Numbered from the stretch's first letter, positions 27,245-36,768 are shown. The stretch is 64,000 nucleotides of DNA from Streptomyces sindenensis (GCF_014649035.1 NZ_BMSG01000012.1:124001-188000); one strand, 5' to 3'. Translations and numbers: made by a program. Notes: a model not told the origin generated them from the sequence alone.

Positions 27245-28201
27245 GTGCAGCGCTGGCGTGGCTTGGAGGACATCCCCCAGGACTGGGGACGCAGCGTCGT
27301 CACCATCGGCTCCTACGACGGCGTGCACCGCGGACACCAGCTGATCATCGGCCGGGCCGTCGAGCGCGCCCGTGAGCTGGGCCTCCCGTCGGTCGTCGTC
27401 ACCTTCGACCCGCACCCCAGCGAGGTCGTCCGCCCCGGCAGCCACCCGCCGCTGCTCGCCCCGCACCACCGCCGCGCGGAGCTGATGGCGGAGCTGGGCG
27501 TGGACGCGGTGCTGATCCTCCCGTTCACCTCCGAGTTCTCGAAGCTGTCGCCCGCCGACTTCATCGCGAAGGTCCTCGTCGACCGCCTCCACGCCAAGGC
27601 CGTCATCGAGGGCCCCAACTTCCGCTTCGGCCACAGGGCCGCGGGGGACGTCGCGCTGCTGACCGAGTTGGGCGCCACCTACGACTACACCGTCGAGGTC
27701 ATCGACCTGTACGTCACCGGCGAGGCGGGCGGCGGACAGCCGTTCTCCTCCACGCTCACGCGCCGCCTGATCGCCGAGGGCGATGTCGCCGGGGCCGCCG
27801 AGATCCTGGGCCGCCCGCACCGGGTCGAGGGCATCGTGGTGCGCGGCGCGCAGCGCGGCCGGGAGCTGGGCTTCCCGACGGCCAACGTCGAGACCCTGCC
27901 GCACACCGCGATCCCCGCCGACGGCGTGTACGCCGGCTGGCTGGAGGTGGACGGCGAGTCGATGCCCGCCGCGATCTCGGTCGGCACGAACCCGCAGTTC
28001 GACGGCACCGAGCGGACCGTGGAGGCGTACGCCATCGACCGCGTCGACCTCGATCTGTACGGGCTGCACGTGGCCGTCGACTTCCTGGCGTACGTCCGCG
28101 GCATGCTGAAGTTCGACTCGATCGACGAGCTCCTGGTCGCCATGGCCGCCGATGTGAAGCGCTCCAGCGAGCTGACCGCCGCGTACGACGGCGCCCACTG
28201 A
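27245..28201 (+). CDS. ribF: bifunctional riboflavin kinase/FAD synthetase
   Basis: 318 aa. The N-terminal FMN adenylyltransferase domain shows VTIGSYDGVHRGHQ and VTFDPHPSEV, then EGPNFRFGHRAAGD. The C-terminal riboflavin kinase domain contains RGRELGFPTANV and DGVYAGWLEV. It makes FMN and FAD from riboflavin. GTG 27245 is preferred over the in-frame ATG at 27173, which lies inside the previous gene, because GAGGAG precedes it by eight bases. The 43-bp gap after the STAND-like gene includes AT-richer sequence that may hold a promoter. Confidence 0.94.
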   Translation: MQRWRGLEDIPQDWGRSVVTIGSYDGVHRGHQLIIGRAVERARELGLPSVVVTFDPHPSEVVRPGSHPPLLAPHHRRAELMAELGVDAVLILPFTSEFSKLSPADFIAKVLVDRLHAKAVIEGPNFRFGHRAAGDVALLTELGATYDYTVEVIDLYVTGEAGGGQPFSSTLTRRLIAEGDVAGAAEILGRPHRVEGIVVRGAQRGRELGFPTANVETLPHTAIPADGVYAGWLEVDGESMPAAISVGTNPQFDGTERTVEAYAIDRVDLDLYGLHVAVDFLAYVRGMLKFDSIDELLVAMAADVKRSSELTAAYDGAH

Positions 28202-28250
28202 CGCACGGGCCGGCCGTGCGTTCCGCCCCGGGACGACGGATGCTGGCAGG

Positions 28251-29369
28251 GTGCGCGACATCCTGCCCGACCTCCGTGCCCGGTGTGCCGACGGCGTCCC
28301 CCTCGCCCTGGCGACCGTCGTCGCCGTGCACGGCAGCGCGCCCCGCGACCCCGGCGCCGTCCTGGCCGTCGACGCGGCGGGCGCGGTGGTCGGCAGCGTC
28401 TCCGGGGGCTGCGTCGAGGGCGATCTGTACGAGGTCGCCCGCGAGGTCCTCGCCGGGGCGGGGCCGCGCGTGGTGGCGTACGGGATCAGCGATGACGAGG
28501 CGTTCGGTGTCGGGCTGACGTGCGGCGGCACGATCGAGGTCCTGGTGCGCCGTTACGCCTCCGCGGCCGAGCTGGCGGATCTCGGCGCCCTGCTGGACCT
28601 GATCGCCGCCGGCCGGCCGGCGGCCGAGGCGACCGTCCTCTCCGGCGCGGCGGAGACCGGGGCCCGCCTGGTGGTCCGCCCCTCCGGCGCCGGGCCCACC
28701 ACCGGCACGCTCGGCTCCGAGGGGCTCGACGCGGCCGTCACCGACGACGCCCGCGGACTGCTGGCCCAGGGCCACACCGCGACCCAGTGGTACGGGGCGC
28801 ACGGCCAGCGCCGGATGCAGGAGGTGGCCGTCTTCATCCGGACGTACGCCCCGCCGCCCCGCATGCTGGTCTTCGGCGCGATCGACCACGCGGCCGCCAC
28901 CGCCCGCATCGGCTCCTTCCTCGGCTACCGGGTCACCGTCTGCGACGCCCGCCCCGCCTTCGCCACCCGGGAACGCTTCCCCACGGCGGACGAGGTGGTC
29001 CGCGCCTGGCCGCACACCTACCTGGAGTCCACCGAGGTCGACGCCCGCACGGTGATCTGCGTCCTCACCCACGACCCGAAGTTCGACGTGCCCCTGCTCC
29101 TCGCGGCCCTGCGCACGCCCGCCGCGTACATCGGTGTGATGGGCAGCCGCCGCACCCACCACGACCGGCTCGCCCGGCTGCGCGAGGCCGGGGCGGACGA
29201 CGCGGCGCTCGCCCGCCTCGCCTCACCGGTGGGCCTCGACCTCGGAGCCCGTACGCCGGAGGAGACGGCGGTCTCCATCGCCGCGGAGATCATCCAGCAC
29301 CGCTGGGGTGGCACGGGACGGCCGCTGGGTGAGCTGACGGGGGCGATCCACCACGGCGAAACGTCATGA
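28251..29369 (+). CDS. XdhC/CoxI-family protein
   Basis: 372 aa. The N-terminal XdhC/CoxI domain has TVVAVHGSAPRDPGA and SGGCVEGDLYEVA; the C-terminal Rossmann-like XdhC_C domain begins at MLVFGAIDHAAATARIGSF. The family binds and sulfurates molybdenum cofactor for insertion into xanthine or CO dehydrogenases. No molybdenum hydroxylase subunits are visible in the window. GTG 28251 is chosen as giving the full domain. Its last six bases overlap the end of a convergent MFS remnant. Confidence 0.85.
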   Translation: MRDILPDLRARCADGVPLALATVVAVHGSAPRDPGAVLAVDAAGAVVGSVSGGCVEGDLYEVAREVLAGAGPRVVAYGISDDEAFGVGLTCGGTIEVLVRRYASAAELADLGALLDLIAAGRPAAEATVLSGAAETGARLVVRPSGAGPTTGTLGSEGLDAAVTDDARGLLAQGHTATQWYGAHGQRRMQEVAVFIRTYAPPPRMLVFGAIDHAAATARIGSFLGYRVTVCDARPAFATRERFPTADEVVRAWPHTYLESTEVDARTVICVLTHDPKFDVPLLLAALRTPAAYIGVMGSRRTHHDRLARLREAGADDAALARLASPVGLDLGARTPEETAVSIAAEIIQHRWGGTGRPLGELTGAIHHGETS

Positions 29370-29880
29370 CCCCGTCTTCGTAGCGTCCCGAGCCTCCTCC
29401 CGTTGTGCGCCGTTCTCGCGGGGGCGGTCCATGGCCCGCCACTCCGGCCGCAGCCCGGCCAGGGTGGTGGTGAGGAAGTACGCGGCCCCGCAGACGAGGA
29501 GCACCGGAGTCAGCCCGGCGGCCGTCACCGCCGCCCCGGCGAGCAGCCCGCCGAGCGGGATGCCGGACCAGGACAGCGAGTCCCCGAGGGCGTTGACCCG
29601 GCCCAGCATCCGGCGCGGCACCCGCTCGACGAACACGGCGCCCAGCACGGGGTTGATGAACCCGGCCCCGAACCCGCTGACGGCGAAGACCGCCAGCACC
29701 ACGCCCAGGGGGGCGTCCAGCGCGAGGACCAGGAACCTCGGGGCCCCGCCCAGCAGGAACCCGATGAGGAACACCGCTCTGCGGGGCAGCCGGTGGGCGG
29801 CCATCGCCGCGATGAGGCTCCCGCCGACCGCGGCGGCGCCCATCGCCGTGCTGGTACCGATGAGTTCCGCCGGGAGCGGC
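29364..29880 (-). pseudogene. truncated MFS transporter, C-terminal part only
   Basis: The frame encodes about 170 residues with five or so hydrophobic helices (AVFLIGFLLGG, VVLAVFAVSGFGAGFINPVL, GIPLGGLLAGAAVTAAG, LLVCGAAYFLTTTL), matching the last half of an MFS_3/EntS-like exporter of about 400 aa. An in-frame TGA lies just upstream (about 29885), and the first ATG (29843) is inside a helix, so no intact N-terminus exists. The break falls 45 bp before a divergent reductase gene, which suggests a deletion or replacement joined here. Confidence 0.7.
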
Positions 29881-29933
29881 AGTCGTCATGGGTGGGACCG
29901 CCGGAGGGGCGCGTCCGTAGTGAAGGAGATGCC

Positions 29934-30497
29934 GTGGCCAAGCTCATCTACTCCATGATCACCTCGCTCGACGGTTATGCCGAGGCGGCGGAGGGCGGCC
30001 TCGGGGCCGGGGCCGCCGAGGATCCGGAGGTCCACACCTTTGTCAACGATCTCTTCCGGCCGGTCGGCACCTACCTCTACGGCCGGCGGATGTACGAGAC
30101 GATGGTCTACTGGGAGACCGCGCTCGACGAGCCCGGCCAGCCGCCGCACGTCGCGCAGTACGCCCGCGACTGGCAGGCCGCGGAGAAGGTCGTGTACTCC
30201 ACGTCGCTCGACGCGGTGTCCAGTGCGAGGACCCGTATCGAGCGGTCCTTCGACCCGGACGCGGTCCGCCGGCTCAAGGAGGAGGCGGACGCCGACCTCA
30301 CCGTCGACGGCCCGAACCTCGCGGCCCAGGCCATCGCGGCAGGTCTGGTGGACGAGTACCACCTGTTCATCACCACGAGCGTGGTCGGCGGCGGCAAGCG
30401 GTTCTTCCCCGACGGCGTGCGCCTCGACCTCGAACTGGTCGAGGAGCGCGCCTTCGCCGCGAGTGGGCTGATCTACGCCCGCTACCGGACCCGCTGA
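29934..30497 (+). CDS. RibD C-terminal/dihydrofolate reductase-like protein
   Basis: 187 aa. AKLIYSMITSLDGY at the N-terminus, LYGRRMYETM in the first third and DEYHLFITTSVVGGGKRFF near the end are the standard signatures of the stand-alone RibD_C/DHFR-like family. These are NADPH-binding cytosolic reductases of mostly unknown substrate. GTG 29934 is supported by GAAGGAG five bases upstream. It is convergent with the peptide transporter operon, with an 11-bp gap. Confidence 0.88.
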   Translation: MAKLIYSMITSLDGYAEAAEGGLGAGAAEDPEVHTFVNDLFRPVGTYLYGRRMYETMVYWETALDEPGQPPHVAQYARDWQAAEKVVYSTSLDAVSSARTRIERSFDPDAVRRLKEEADADLTVDGPNLAAQAIAAGLVDEYHLFITTSVVGGGKRFFPDGVRLDLELVEERAFAASGLIYARYRTR

Positions 30498-30508
30498 GGC
30501 CCGGCGGC

Positions 30509-31546
30509 TCAGGCCGTCGGCGGGGCCGCGGACCCGCCCCCGTCCACCCCGGCGCACGCCGCCGCCCAGTGGCACGCCACCTGGGCGTCCCCGCCCCCGT
30601 TCAGCACCGGCAGATCCACCGTGCGGCAGGCTGCCGCCACCCCCGCCCGCTCCGCCTCGCCCGAGGCCAGGACCTGGCAGCGGACGTGGAACCGGCAGCC
30701 GGAAGGCACCTTCGAGGGGTCCGGCGGCTCGCCGGCCAGCACCACCGGTTCGCCCTCCGCCTCGGGAAGCACGGACAGCAGGGCGCGGGTGTACGGGTGC
30801 TGAGGGGCCGTGAGCAGCTGCTCGACCGGGCCCGTCTCGACGATCCGGCCCAGATACATCACGGCCACCCGGTCCGCGATGTTCCAGGCGAGCCCGAGGT
30901 CATGGGTGACGACGAGCGCCGAGAGGCCCAGCTCGTCCCGGAGGCGGAGCAGGAGGGCCAGGATCTCGCCCCGTACCGACGCGTCCAGCGACGCCACCGG
31001 CTCGTCGGCCACGATCAGCTCCGGCTCCAGCACCAGGGCCCCGGCGATCACGACGCGCTGGCGCTGACCGCCCGACAGCTCGTGCGGGAAGCGCAGGAAG
31101 AACCGCTCCGGCGGGCGCAGGCCGGCCCGGGAGAGGGCATCCGACACGGCGGCCCGCTCGTCGCCCGCGTAGCCGTGGATGCGCAGCCCCTCCGCCACCG
31201 CGTCGTACACCGTGTGCCGGGGGTTGAGCGAGCCGCTGGGGTCCTGGAGGACCAGCTGTACGCGTTTGCGGTACGCCTTCAGCGCCCGGCCCGTGTAGTC
31301 GAGCGGGGCGCCGCCGAAGGTGACCCGCCCGGAGGTGGGCGGGACCAGGCCGAGCAGGGACCGGGCCAGCGTCGTCTTGCCGCAGCCGGACTCGCCGACC
31401 AGCGCGACGATCTCGCCGGGCCGGATGTCCAGGTCGACGCCGTCGACGGCCCGGGCGGTGGCGGCCCCGCGCCGGCCGGGGAACGCGACCTTCAGCTCCT
31501 CGGCGCTGAGGAGGGGCGCGGTGCCGACCGGAGGGACGGTGCTCAT
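30509..31546 (-). CDS. peptide ABC transporter ATP-binding protein (DppF/OppF type)
   Basis: 345 aa. Walker A GESGCGKTTLARSLL, signature LSGGQRQRVVIAGAL, Walker B LIVADEPVASLD and the H-loop THDLGL are complete. The C-terminal oligopeptide_HPY-type tail has SGCRFHVRC. It energises import of peptides with the partner ATPase. It is the last gene of the five-gene leftward operon; its ATG overlaps the stop of the previous gene (ATGA). Confidence 0.92.
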   Translation of the reverse strand: MSTVPPVGTAPLLSAEELKVAFPGRRGAATARAVDGVDLDIRPGEIVALVGESGCGKTTLARSLLGLVPPTSGRVTFGGAPLDYTGRALKAYRKRVQLVLQDPSGSLNPRHTVYDAVAEGLRIHGYAGDERAAVSDALSRAGLRPPERFFLRFPHELSGGQRQRVVIAGALVLEPELIVADEPVASLDASVRGEILALLLRLRDELGLSALVVTHDLGLAWNIADRVAVMYLGRIVETGPVEQLLTAPQHPYTRALLSVLPEAEGEPVVLAGEPPDPSKVPSGCRFHVRCQVLASGEAERAGVAAACRTVDLPVLNGGGDAQVACHWAAACAGVDGGGSAAPPTA

Positions 31547-32619
31547 GTCGTGCTCCTCGTGTCGTCGGCCCCCGGGGAGACCGGTTCGTCCACCAGGACG
31601 CAGGCCGCCCGGCGCTCCGGTCCGGCCTCCCGCAGCTCCTGGTCCTCGGTGTCGCAGACGTCCAGCGCCACCGGGCACCGCGGATGGAACGTACAGCCGC
31701 CCGGCAGCGCGGCCGGATCCGGCGGGTCGCCCGGCAGCCCGCGCGGGGCGTGCCGCGAGGACAGGTCCCCGATCCTCGGGAACGCGGCGGACAGCGCCCT
31801 GCCGTACGGGTGGCGGGCGTCCGTGTACACCTGCCGGGCCGGGCCCTCCTCCACGACCCGGCCCGCGTACATCACCGAGAGCCGGTCGCAGGTGTCGGCG
31901 AGCACCGCCAGGTCATGGCTGATCATGATCAGGCCGACGTTCTGGTCGGACACCAACTGCTCGATCAGGCGCAGGATCTGCGCCTGGATCATCACGTCCA
32001 GCGCGGTCGTCGGTTCGTCCGCCACGATCAGCCGCGGATCGCAGGCGAGTGCCATCGCGATCATCACGCGCTGGCGCTGCCCGCCGGACAGCTCGTGCGG
32101 ATACGCCTGTGCGCGGGCGGCGGGCAGGCCCACCTGTTCCAGCAGCTCGCCGGCGCGCTTGCGGGCGGCCGCCGGGGTGGCCTTGCTGTGCAGCAGGATC
32201 GGCTCGGCGATCTGGTCCCCGACCCGGTGCACCGCGTTCAGCGAGTGCATCGCGCCCTGGAAGACGATCGACGCGCCCGCCCAGCGGACCGCCCGCAGGC
32301 GGCCCCACTTCATGGTGAGGACGTCCTCGCCGTCGAGCAGGATCTCGCCCGTCAGTTTCGCCGTCGCGGGCAGGAGGCGGAGCAGGGCGAGGGCCAGGGT
32401 GGACTTCCCGCAGCCGGACTCCCCGGCGATGCCGAGCTTCTGCCCGGCCTCGACCCGCAGATCGACCCCCCGTACGGCGGGGACGGCGTCGGCCCCGCCG
32501 CCGTAGGTGACGGTCAGATTCCGGACCTCCAGGAGCGGGGGTTCGCCGACCGGATCCGACAGGCCGGGCGAGCCGGACGGGTCCGGGTTCGGCGTGGTGG
32601 TCGTGGTCGTGGCGGTCAA
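31543..32619 (-). CDS. peptide ABC transporter ATP-binding protein (DppD/OppD type)
   Basis: 358 aa. Walker A GESGCGKSTLALALL, signature LSGGQRQRVMIAMAL, Walker B LIVADEPTTALD. The C-terminal motif GGCTFHPRCPVALDVCD has the cysteine pattern typical of OppD/DppD tails. The most likely start is the TTG at 32619, which overlaps the permease stop as TTGA and follows GGGGGTG. The Thr-rich N-terminus (TATTTTTT) precedes the ABC domain. It pairs with the downstream DppF-type ATPase. Confidence 0.9.
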   Translation of the reverse strand: MTATTTTTTPNPDPSGSPGLSDPVGEPPLLEVRNLTVTYGGGADAVPAVRGVDLRVEAGQKLGIAGESGCGKSTLALALLRLLPATAKLTGEILLDGEDVLTMKWGRLRAVRWAGASIVFQGAMHSLNAVHRVGDQIAEPILLHSKATPAAARKRAGELLEQVGLPAARAQAYPHELSGGQRQRVMIAMALACDPRLIVADEPTTALDVMIQAQILRLIEQLVSDQNVGLIMISHDLAVLADTCDRLSVMYAGRVVEEGPARQVYTDARHPYGRALSAAFPRIGDLSSRHAPRGLPGDPPDPAALPGGCTFHPRCPVALDVCDTEDQELREAGPERRAACVLVDEPVSPGADDTRSTT

Positions 32620-33581
32620 CGGGACACCCCCAGCTTGGGGTTGAGCACGGACTCGATGGTGCGGCCGCACAGCGTGAAGGCGAGGGCGACCACGGCGATG
32701 GCGAGTCCGGGCGGAGCGAGGTACCACCAGTTGCCGGAGCTGACCGCGCCGGCCTCGCGGGCGTCCTGGAGCAGACCGCCCCAGGAGACGATCGTGGGAT
32801 CGCTGAGCCCGAGGAAGGCGAGGGTCGCCTCGGTGAGGATGGCGGTGGAGATCACCAGCGTGGTCTGCGCCAGCACCAGCGGCATGACATTGGGCAGGAC
32901 GTGACGCGTCATGATGTGCCCGTGACCGCCGCCGAGCGCCCGCGAGCGTTCGATGTACGGGCGGGACTCCACGGACAGCGTCTGGGCGCGGACCAGCCGG
33001 GCGGTCGTCGGCCAGGTCGTCACGCCGATCGCCAGGATCGTCGTCCAGATCGACCGGGAGAGGACCGTGGCCAGGGCGATGGCCAGAACGAGGGTCGGCA
33101 TCACCAGGAACCAGTCCGTCACCCGCATGATGACGGTGGCGTACCAGCCCTTGAAGTGGCCCGCGGTGATCCCGATCAGGGTGCCGATCGCCACCGACAG
33201 GAAGGCGGCGAGCAGCCCGACCGTCAGCGACACCCGCGTACCCCACAGCATCAGGGCCAGCAGGCTGCGCCCGAACTGATCGGTCCCGAGCGGGAATTCA
33301 CCGCTCGGCTCCTCCAGCGGGCCGCCCGTGGCGTTCGTCACGCTCTGTGAGTCGGCCCCGACCAGCAGCGGGGCGGTCAGCGCCAGCAGGGCGATCACCG
33401 CGAGCACGGCGAGACCGGCGAGGCCGGCGTGGTGCGTGCGGTACTGCCGCCAGAAGCGGGCCACCGCCTGCCGTCGCCGGGCCCAGGTCAGGGCACGGGG
33501 GCTCTGCGCCGGTACCTCCCCGGAGGGCTTGCGGGCGTCCGGCTCCCGCGGCTCGGAGGGCTTCTCCATCGACGTTGTCAT
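32616..33581 (-). CDS. peptide ABC transporter permease (DppC/OppC type)
   Basis: 321 aa. A charged, Pro-rich cytosolic N-terminus is followed by a first helix (LAGLAVLAVIALLALTAPLL), a periplasmic-type loop (LGTDQFGRSLLALMLWGTRVSL) and the five-helix BPD_transp_1 domain with the EAA-like motif ERSRALGGGHGHIMTRHVLPN (partly). The start overlaps the upstream permease stop (ATGA). Confidence 0.92.
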   Translation of the reverse strand: MTTSMEKPSEPREPDARKPSGEVPAQSPRALTWARRRQAVARFWRQYRTHHAGLAGLAVLAVIALLALTAPLLVGADSQSVTNATGGPLEEPSGEFPLGTDQFGRSLLALMLWGTRVSLTVGLLAAFLSVAIGTLIGITAGHFKGWYATVIMRVTDWFLVMPTLVLAIALATVLSRSIWTTILAIGVTTWPTTARLVRAQTLSVESRPYIERSRALGGGHGHIMTRHVLPNVMPLVLAQTTLVISTAILTEATLAFLGLSDPTIVSWGGLLQDAREAGAVSSGNWWYLAPPGLAIAVVALAFTLCGRTIESVLNPKLGVSR

Positions 33582-34669
33582 CGGCCCACCCGGGGATCGA
33601 GCAGCGGATAGATCACATCGGCGAGCGTGTTCATCAGGATCACCGCGGCGGCGAACACGAAGAACAGCGCCTGCACCAACGGCAGGTCCGGCACGCTCAG
33701 CGCCTGGTAGAAGAGACCGCCGAGCCCCGGCCAGGAGAACACCGTCTCCACCAGGATCGCCCCCGCCACCGTCGTACCGAGGTTCACGAAGAGCAGCGTG
33801 ACCGTGGGCAGCATCGCGTTCGGCACGGCGTGCCTGCGGCGCACCAGGTCGTCACGCAGCCCCTTGGCGCGGGCCGTCGTCAGATAGTCGCTGCCCATCT
33901 CGTCCAGCAGCGACGAGCGCATCACCAGCAGGGTGCGCGCGTACTCCACGGCGACCAGTGTGACGACGGGCAGCACCAGGTGGTGGGCGATGTCCAGCAC
34001 CCGGTCGAAGCCCTCCGTGTCGCCGGACTCCATACCGCCGGTCGGGAACAGCCCGGGGACCGGTCCGATGCCCACCGACAGGGTGATGATGAGGAGCAGA
34101 CCGAGCCAGAACGAGGGCACCGAGTACAGCGTCAGCGCGAACGCCGTGTTGGCCCGGTCCCCGGCGCTGCCGTTGCGCCAGGCGGAGCGTGCACCCAGCC
34201 AGATGCCGAGCAGCGTGTAGATGACGAAGGCGGTACCGGTCAGCAGCAGAGTGGCGGGCAGCGCCTCGGTGATCTTGTCGATGACCGGGGCGCGGAACTG
34301 GTACGACGTACCGAAGTCGCCGGTGAGCGCCTTGCCGCAGTACTGCGTGAACTGCTGCCACAGCGGCAGGTCGAGGCCGAACTCACGGCGCATCGCGGCG
34401 ATCTGTTCGGTCGACACCTGACGGCCGCCGGTCATCTGCTTGACCGGATCGCCGGGGATCAGGCGGAAGAGGAAGAAGCTGGTGACGAGGACGGCGAAGA
34501 GGGAGACGGCCGCCCCGGCGAGCTTGCCCGCCGCGTAGCGGGCGTAGGCGGCCGTACTGCGTGAGCGCGGGGAGCGGGCCGACGGCCCGGCCGGAGCCGG
34601 GCCGTCGGATTCGGTGCTCTCCACGCCCGCCGCGCCCTGTCGCAGGGCAGGAGTGCTTTCTGAGCTCAT
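33578..34669 (-). CDS. peptide ABC transporter permease (DppB/OppB type)
   Basis: 363 aa. After a charged N-terminus, the first helix (GAAVSLFAVLVTSFFLFRLIPGDP) and the loop GLDLPLWQQFTQYCGKALTGDFGTS (partial) are typical of DppB proteins. The permease domain shows the EAA-like TARAKGLRDDLVRRRHAVPNA (partial). It forms the channel with the DppC-type subunit. It starts three bases after the stop of the binding-protein gene. Confidence 0.92.
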   Translation of the reverse strand: MSSESTPALRQGAAGVESTESDGPAPAGPSARSPRSRSTAAYARYAAGKLAGAAVSLFAVLVTSFFLFRLIPGDPVKQMTGGRQVSTEQIAAMRREFGLDLPLWQQFTQYCGKALTGDFGTSYQFRAPVIDKITEALPATLLLTGTAFVIYTLLGIWLGARSAWRNGSAGDRANTAFALTLYSVPSFWLGLLLIITLSVGIGPVPGLFPTGGMESGDTEGFDRVLDIAHHLVLPVVTLVAVEYARTLLVMRSSLLDEMGSDYLTTARAKGLRDDLVRRRHAVPNAMLPTVTLLFVNLGTTVAGAILVETVFSWPGLGGLFYQALSVPDLPLVQALFFVFAAAVILMNTLADVIYPLLDPRVGR

Positions 34670-34672
34670 GGA

Positions 34673-36550
34673 CTATTCACGGTCTTCCGCGGTGGAGCGG
34701 CGACGCATGGCGAACAGGAGTCCGCCACCGGCGAGGACGACGACGGCGATCCCGACCCCGACGAGCACCCCGGTGGAGGAGCCACCGGACTCGGAGGAAC
34801 CGGACGAGGAGGCCCCGGCGGCCGGGACCGCCGACCACCAGCTCCAGTAGCCGTCCTGGCCGTAGATGTTGCCCGCGGCCGACGGCATGGTGGTGATGGA
34901 CTCGATGTGGTCGGTGCGGTAGGCCTCGACGGCATTCGGGTACGCCATGACGTTCATGTACCCGGTGTCGTACAGCCGCGACTCCAGTTGCTTGACCAGA
35001 TCCGCCCGCTTGGCGGGGTCGTACTCCGCCAGTTGCTTCCTGTAGAGCTCGTCGTACTGCTTGTCGCAGATGAAGTTGTCGGTCGCGGCCGACTCCTTCG
35101 CCTTGGCCGGCAGGGCGGCGCAGGTGTGGATGGAGAGGACGAAATCGGGGTCGGGGTTGACGGACCAGCCGTCGAAGGCGAGGTCGTACTCACCGGCGTA
35201 CCAGGGGTCGGAAACGTTGTCGAGGCACTCCACCTTCAGCCCGATGCCCTGCTCGCCCCACCACTCCTGGAGGTACTTGCCGATCGCCTTGTCGTTGGGG
35301 TCGGTGGCGTGGCAGAGGATACGGAAGTCCAGCGGCTTGCCGTCCTTGCCGACGCGCTTGCCCGCGCCGTTCTTCTTGTACCCGGCCTCGTCGAGGAGGG
35401 AGGCCGCCTTCGCCGGGTCGTAGGCGAGCTTCTGGCCCTCCGCCGGCTTCCAGAAGTAGTCGCCGAAGCGCGGCGGGATGTACCCCTCGCCCTCGACGGC
35501 GTGGCCCTGGAAGACCTTGTCGATGATGGTCTTGCGGTCGACCGCCATGAACAGCGCGTGCCGCACCTTCTGGTCCAGCAGCGCCGGGTGCCCGTCGCCG
35601 AACCGCTGCCCGTCCTTCGTCCGCGCCCCGGGGTTGACGGCGAGCGCGAAGAAGCGGCGGCCCGGGGCGTCGTTCACCTTGATGTCCGGGGCGCTCTTCA
35701 GCGAGGTGGACTGAGCGGGCGTCAGGCTCGGGCTGCCCGAGACGAAGGAGACCTCACCCTTGCGCAGGGCGGCCACGGCCGCGTCCTGGTCCTTGTAGTA
35801 GCGGAAGACCAGCTCGTCGAACTTGGGCGAGCCGCGCCAGAAGTCCTTGTTGGCCTTCAGCTTCACATAGCTGTCGACCTTGTAGTCCGTCAGGATGAAC
35901 GGACCGTTCCCCACGATGGGGAAGTCCTTGTCGTTGTTGAACTTGGAGAAGTCGCCGACCTTCTCCCACACGTGCTTGGGGACGATCGGGACGTCGAGCG
36001 CGGCCATCGTGGCCTGCGGCTCCTTGAGCGTGATGACCAGCTTGTCCTTGCTGGGCGCGGTCACCTTCTCGAAGTTGCCGACGAAGCTGCCGTTGGAGGT
36101 GGCCGCGCCCTCGTCGGTCATCATCTTGTTGAACGTCCAGGCCGCGTCCTCGGCCGTGGCCTGCTGCCCGTCGGACCACTTCGAGTCCGAGCGGATCGTG
36201 TACGTCCACGTCAGTTTGTCCGCGGAGGGCTCCCAGGCGGTGGCCAGGCCCGGGATCGCCTTGTTGTCCTTGGGGTCGTAGTTGGTGAGGTAGTCGTACA
36301 TCAGCCGGTGGATGCTCGTGCTGACGAGCCGCTGCGCCAGGAACGGGCTGAGGGAGTCGACACTCTGCGCCACGGCGACGGTGAGCGTCGTCTTCCCGTC
36401 GTCGGCGCGGGCCTCGGAGGGCGCGGGCGCGAGCGGGTTGCCCGGGACGACGGACCCGGCGGCGAGCGCCAGGGCAGCCGCTCCGGAGGCCAGCAGGAGG
36501 CGTAGGCGTCGGCGTGGCCGGACGGAGTGGTGGGGAACTCTTGTGACCAT
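34673..36550 (-). CDS. peptide-binding protein (SBP family 5) with C-terminal membrane anchor
   Basis: 625 aa. A basic signal peptide (RPRRRLRLLLASGAAALALA) lacks a lipobox cysteine. The SBP_bac_5 domain covers residues about 55–560 (SVDSLSPFLAQRLVS, LTWTYTIRSDSKWSDGQ, FKANKDFWRG-like motif KLKANKDFWRG). The C-terminus is a Ser/Gly linker, one hydrophobic helix (GVLVGVGIAVVVLAGGGLLF) and AMRRR, so the protein appears fixed to the membrane at its C-terminus. That is unusual, because Gram-positive binding proteins are normally lipoproteins. First gene of the operon; substrate is probably peptides. Confidence 0.9.
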   Translation of the reverse strand: MVTRVPHHSVRPRRRLRLLLASGAAALALAAGSVVPGNPLAPAPSEARADDGKTTLTVAVAQSVDSLSPFLAQRLVSTSIHRLMYDYLTNYDPKDNKAIPGLATAWEPSADKLTWTYTIRSDSKWSDGQQATAEDAAWTFNKMMTDEGAATSNGSFVGNFEKVTAPSKDKLVITLKEPQATMAALDVPIVPKHVWEKVGDFSKFNNDKDFPIVGNGPFILTDYKVDSYVKLKANKDFWRGSPKFDELVFRYYKDQDAAVAALRKGEVSFVSGSPSLTPAQSTSLKSAPDIKVNDAPGRRFFALAVNPGARTKDGQRFGDGHPALLDQKVRHALFMAVDRKTIIDKVFQGHAVEGEGYIPPRFGDYFWKPAEGQKLAYDPAKAASLLDEAGYKKNGAGKRVGKDGKPLDFRILCHATDPNDKAIGKYLQEWWGEQGIGLKVECLDNVSDPWYAGEYDLAFDGWSVNPDPDFVLSIHTCAALPAKAKESAATDNFICDKQYDELYRKQLAEYDPAKRADLVKQLESRLYDTGYMNVMAYPNAVEAYRTDHIESITTMPSAAGNIYGQDGYWSWWSAVPAAGASSSGSSESGGSSTGVLVGVGIAVVVLAGGGLLFAMRRRSTAEDRE

Positions 36551-36690
36551 GGACGGGGACCTCGCGTCATCACTCGCTGGAGAAGGCGGGCAGATCTCTG
36601 GTTCGCCAGTTGGTGAAGCGAAGGTCTATCAGCGGTGGTCGAGGCTCGTCAACGGTGTGTCAAACCGCGTGTGGGCTGCGGGAATGCGGA

Positions 36691-36722
36691 AGGGCCCGCA
36701 CCGCGTGAGCGATGCGAGCCCT
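36691..36722 (-). terminator. hairpin between the EspI-like gene and the ABC operon
   Basis: AGGGCCCGCA (36691–36700) pairs with TGCGAGCCCT (36713–36722) with one mismatch and a 12-nt loop. It lies 47 bp past the end of the leftward EspI-like gene and upstream of the ABC operon. The 218-bp gap 36551–36768 otherwise shows no gene. Confidence 0.55.
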
Positions 36723-36768
36723 CATTGGTCTCAACCACTTCGGCCGTTCCGGCGGCCCTGCCACCGGT

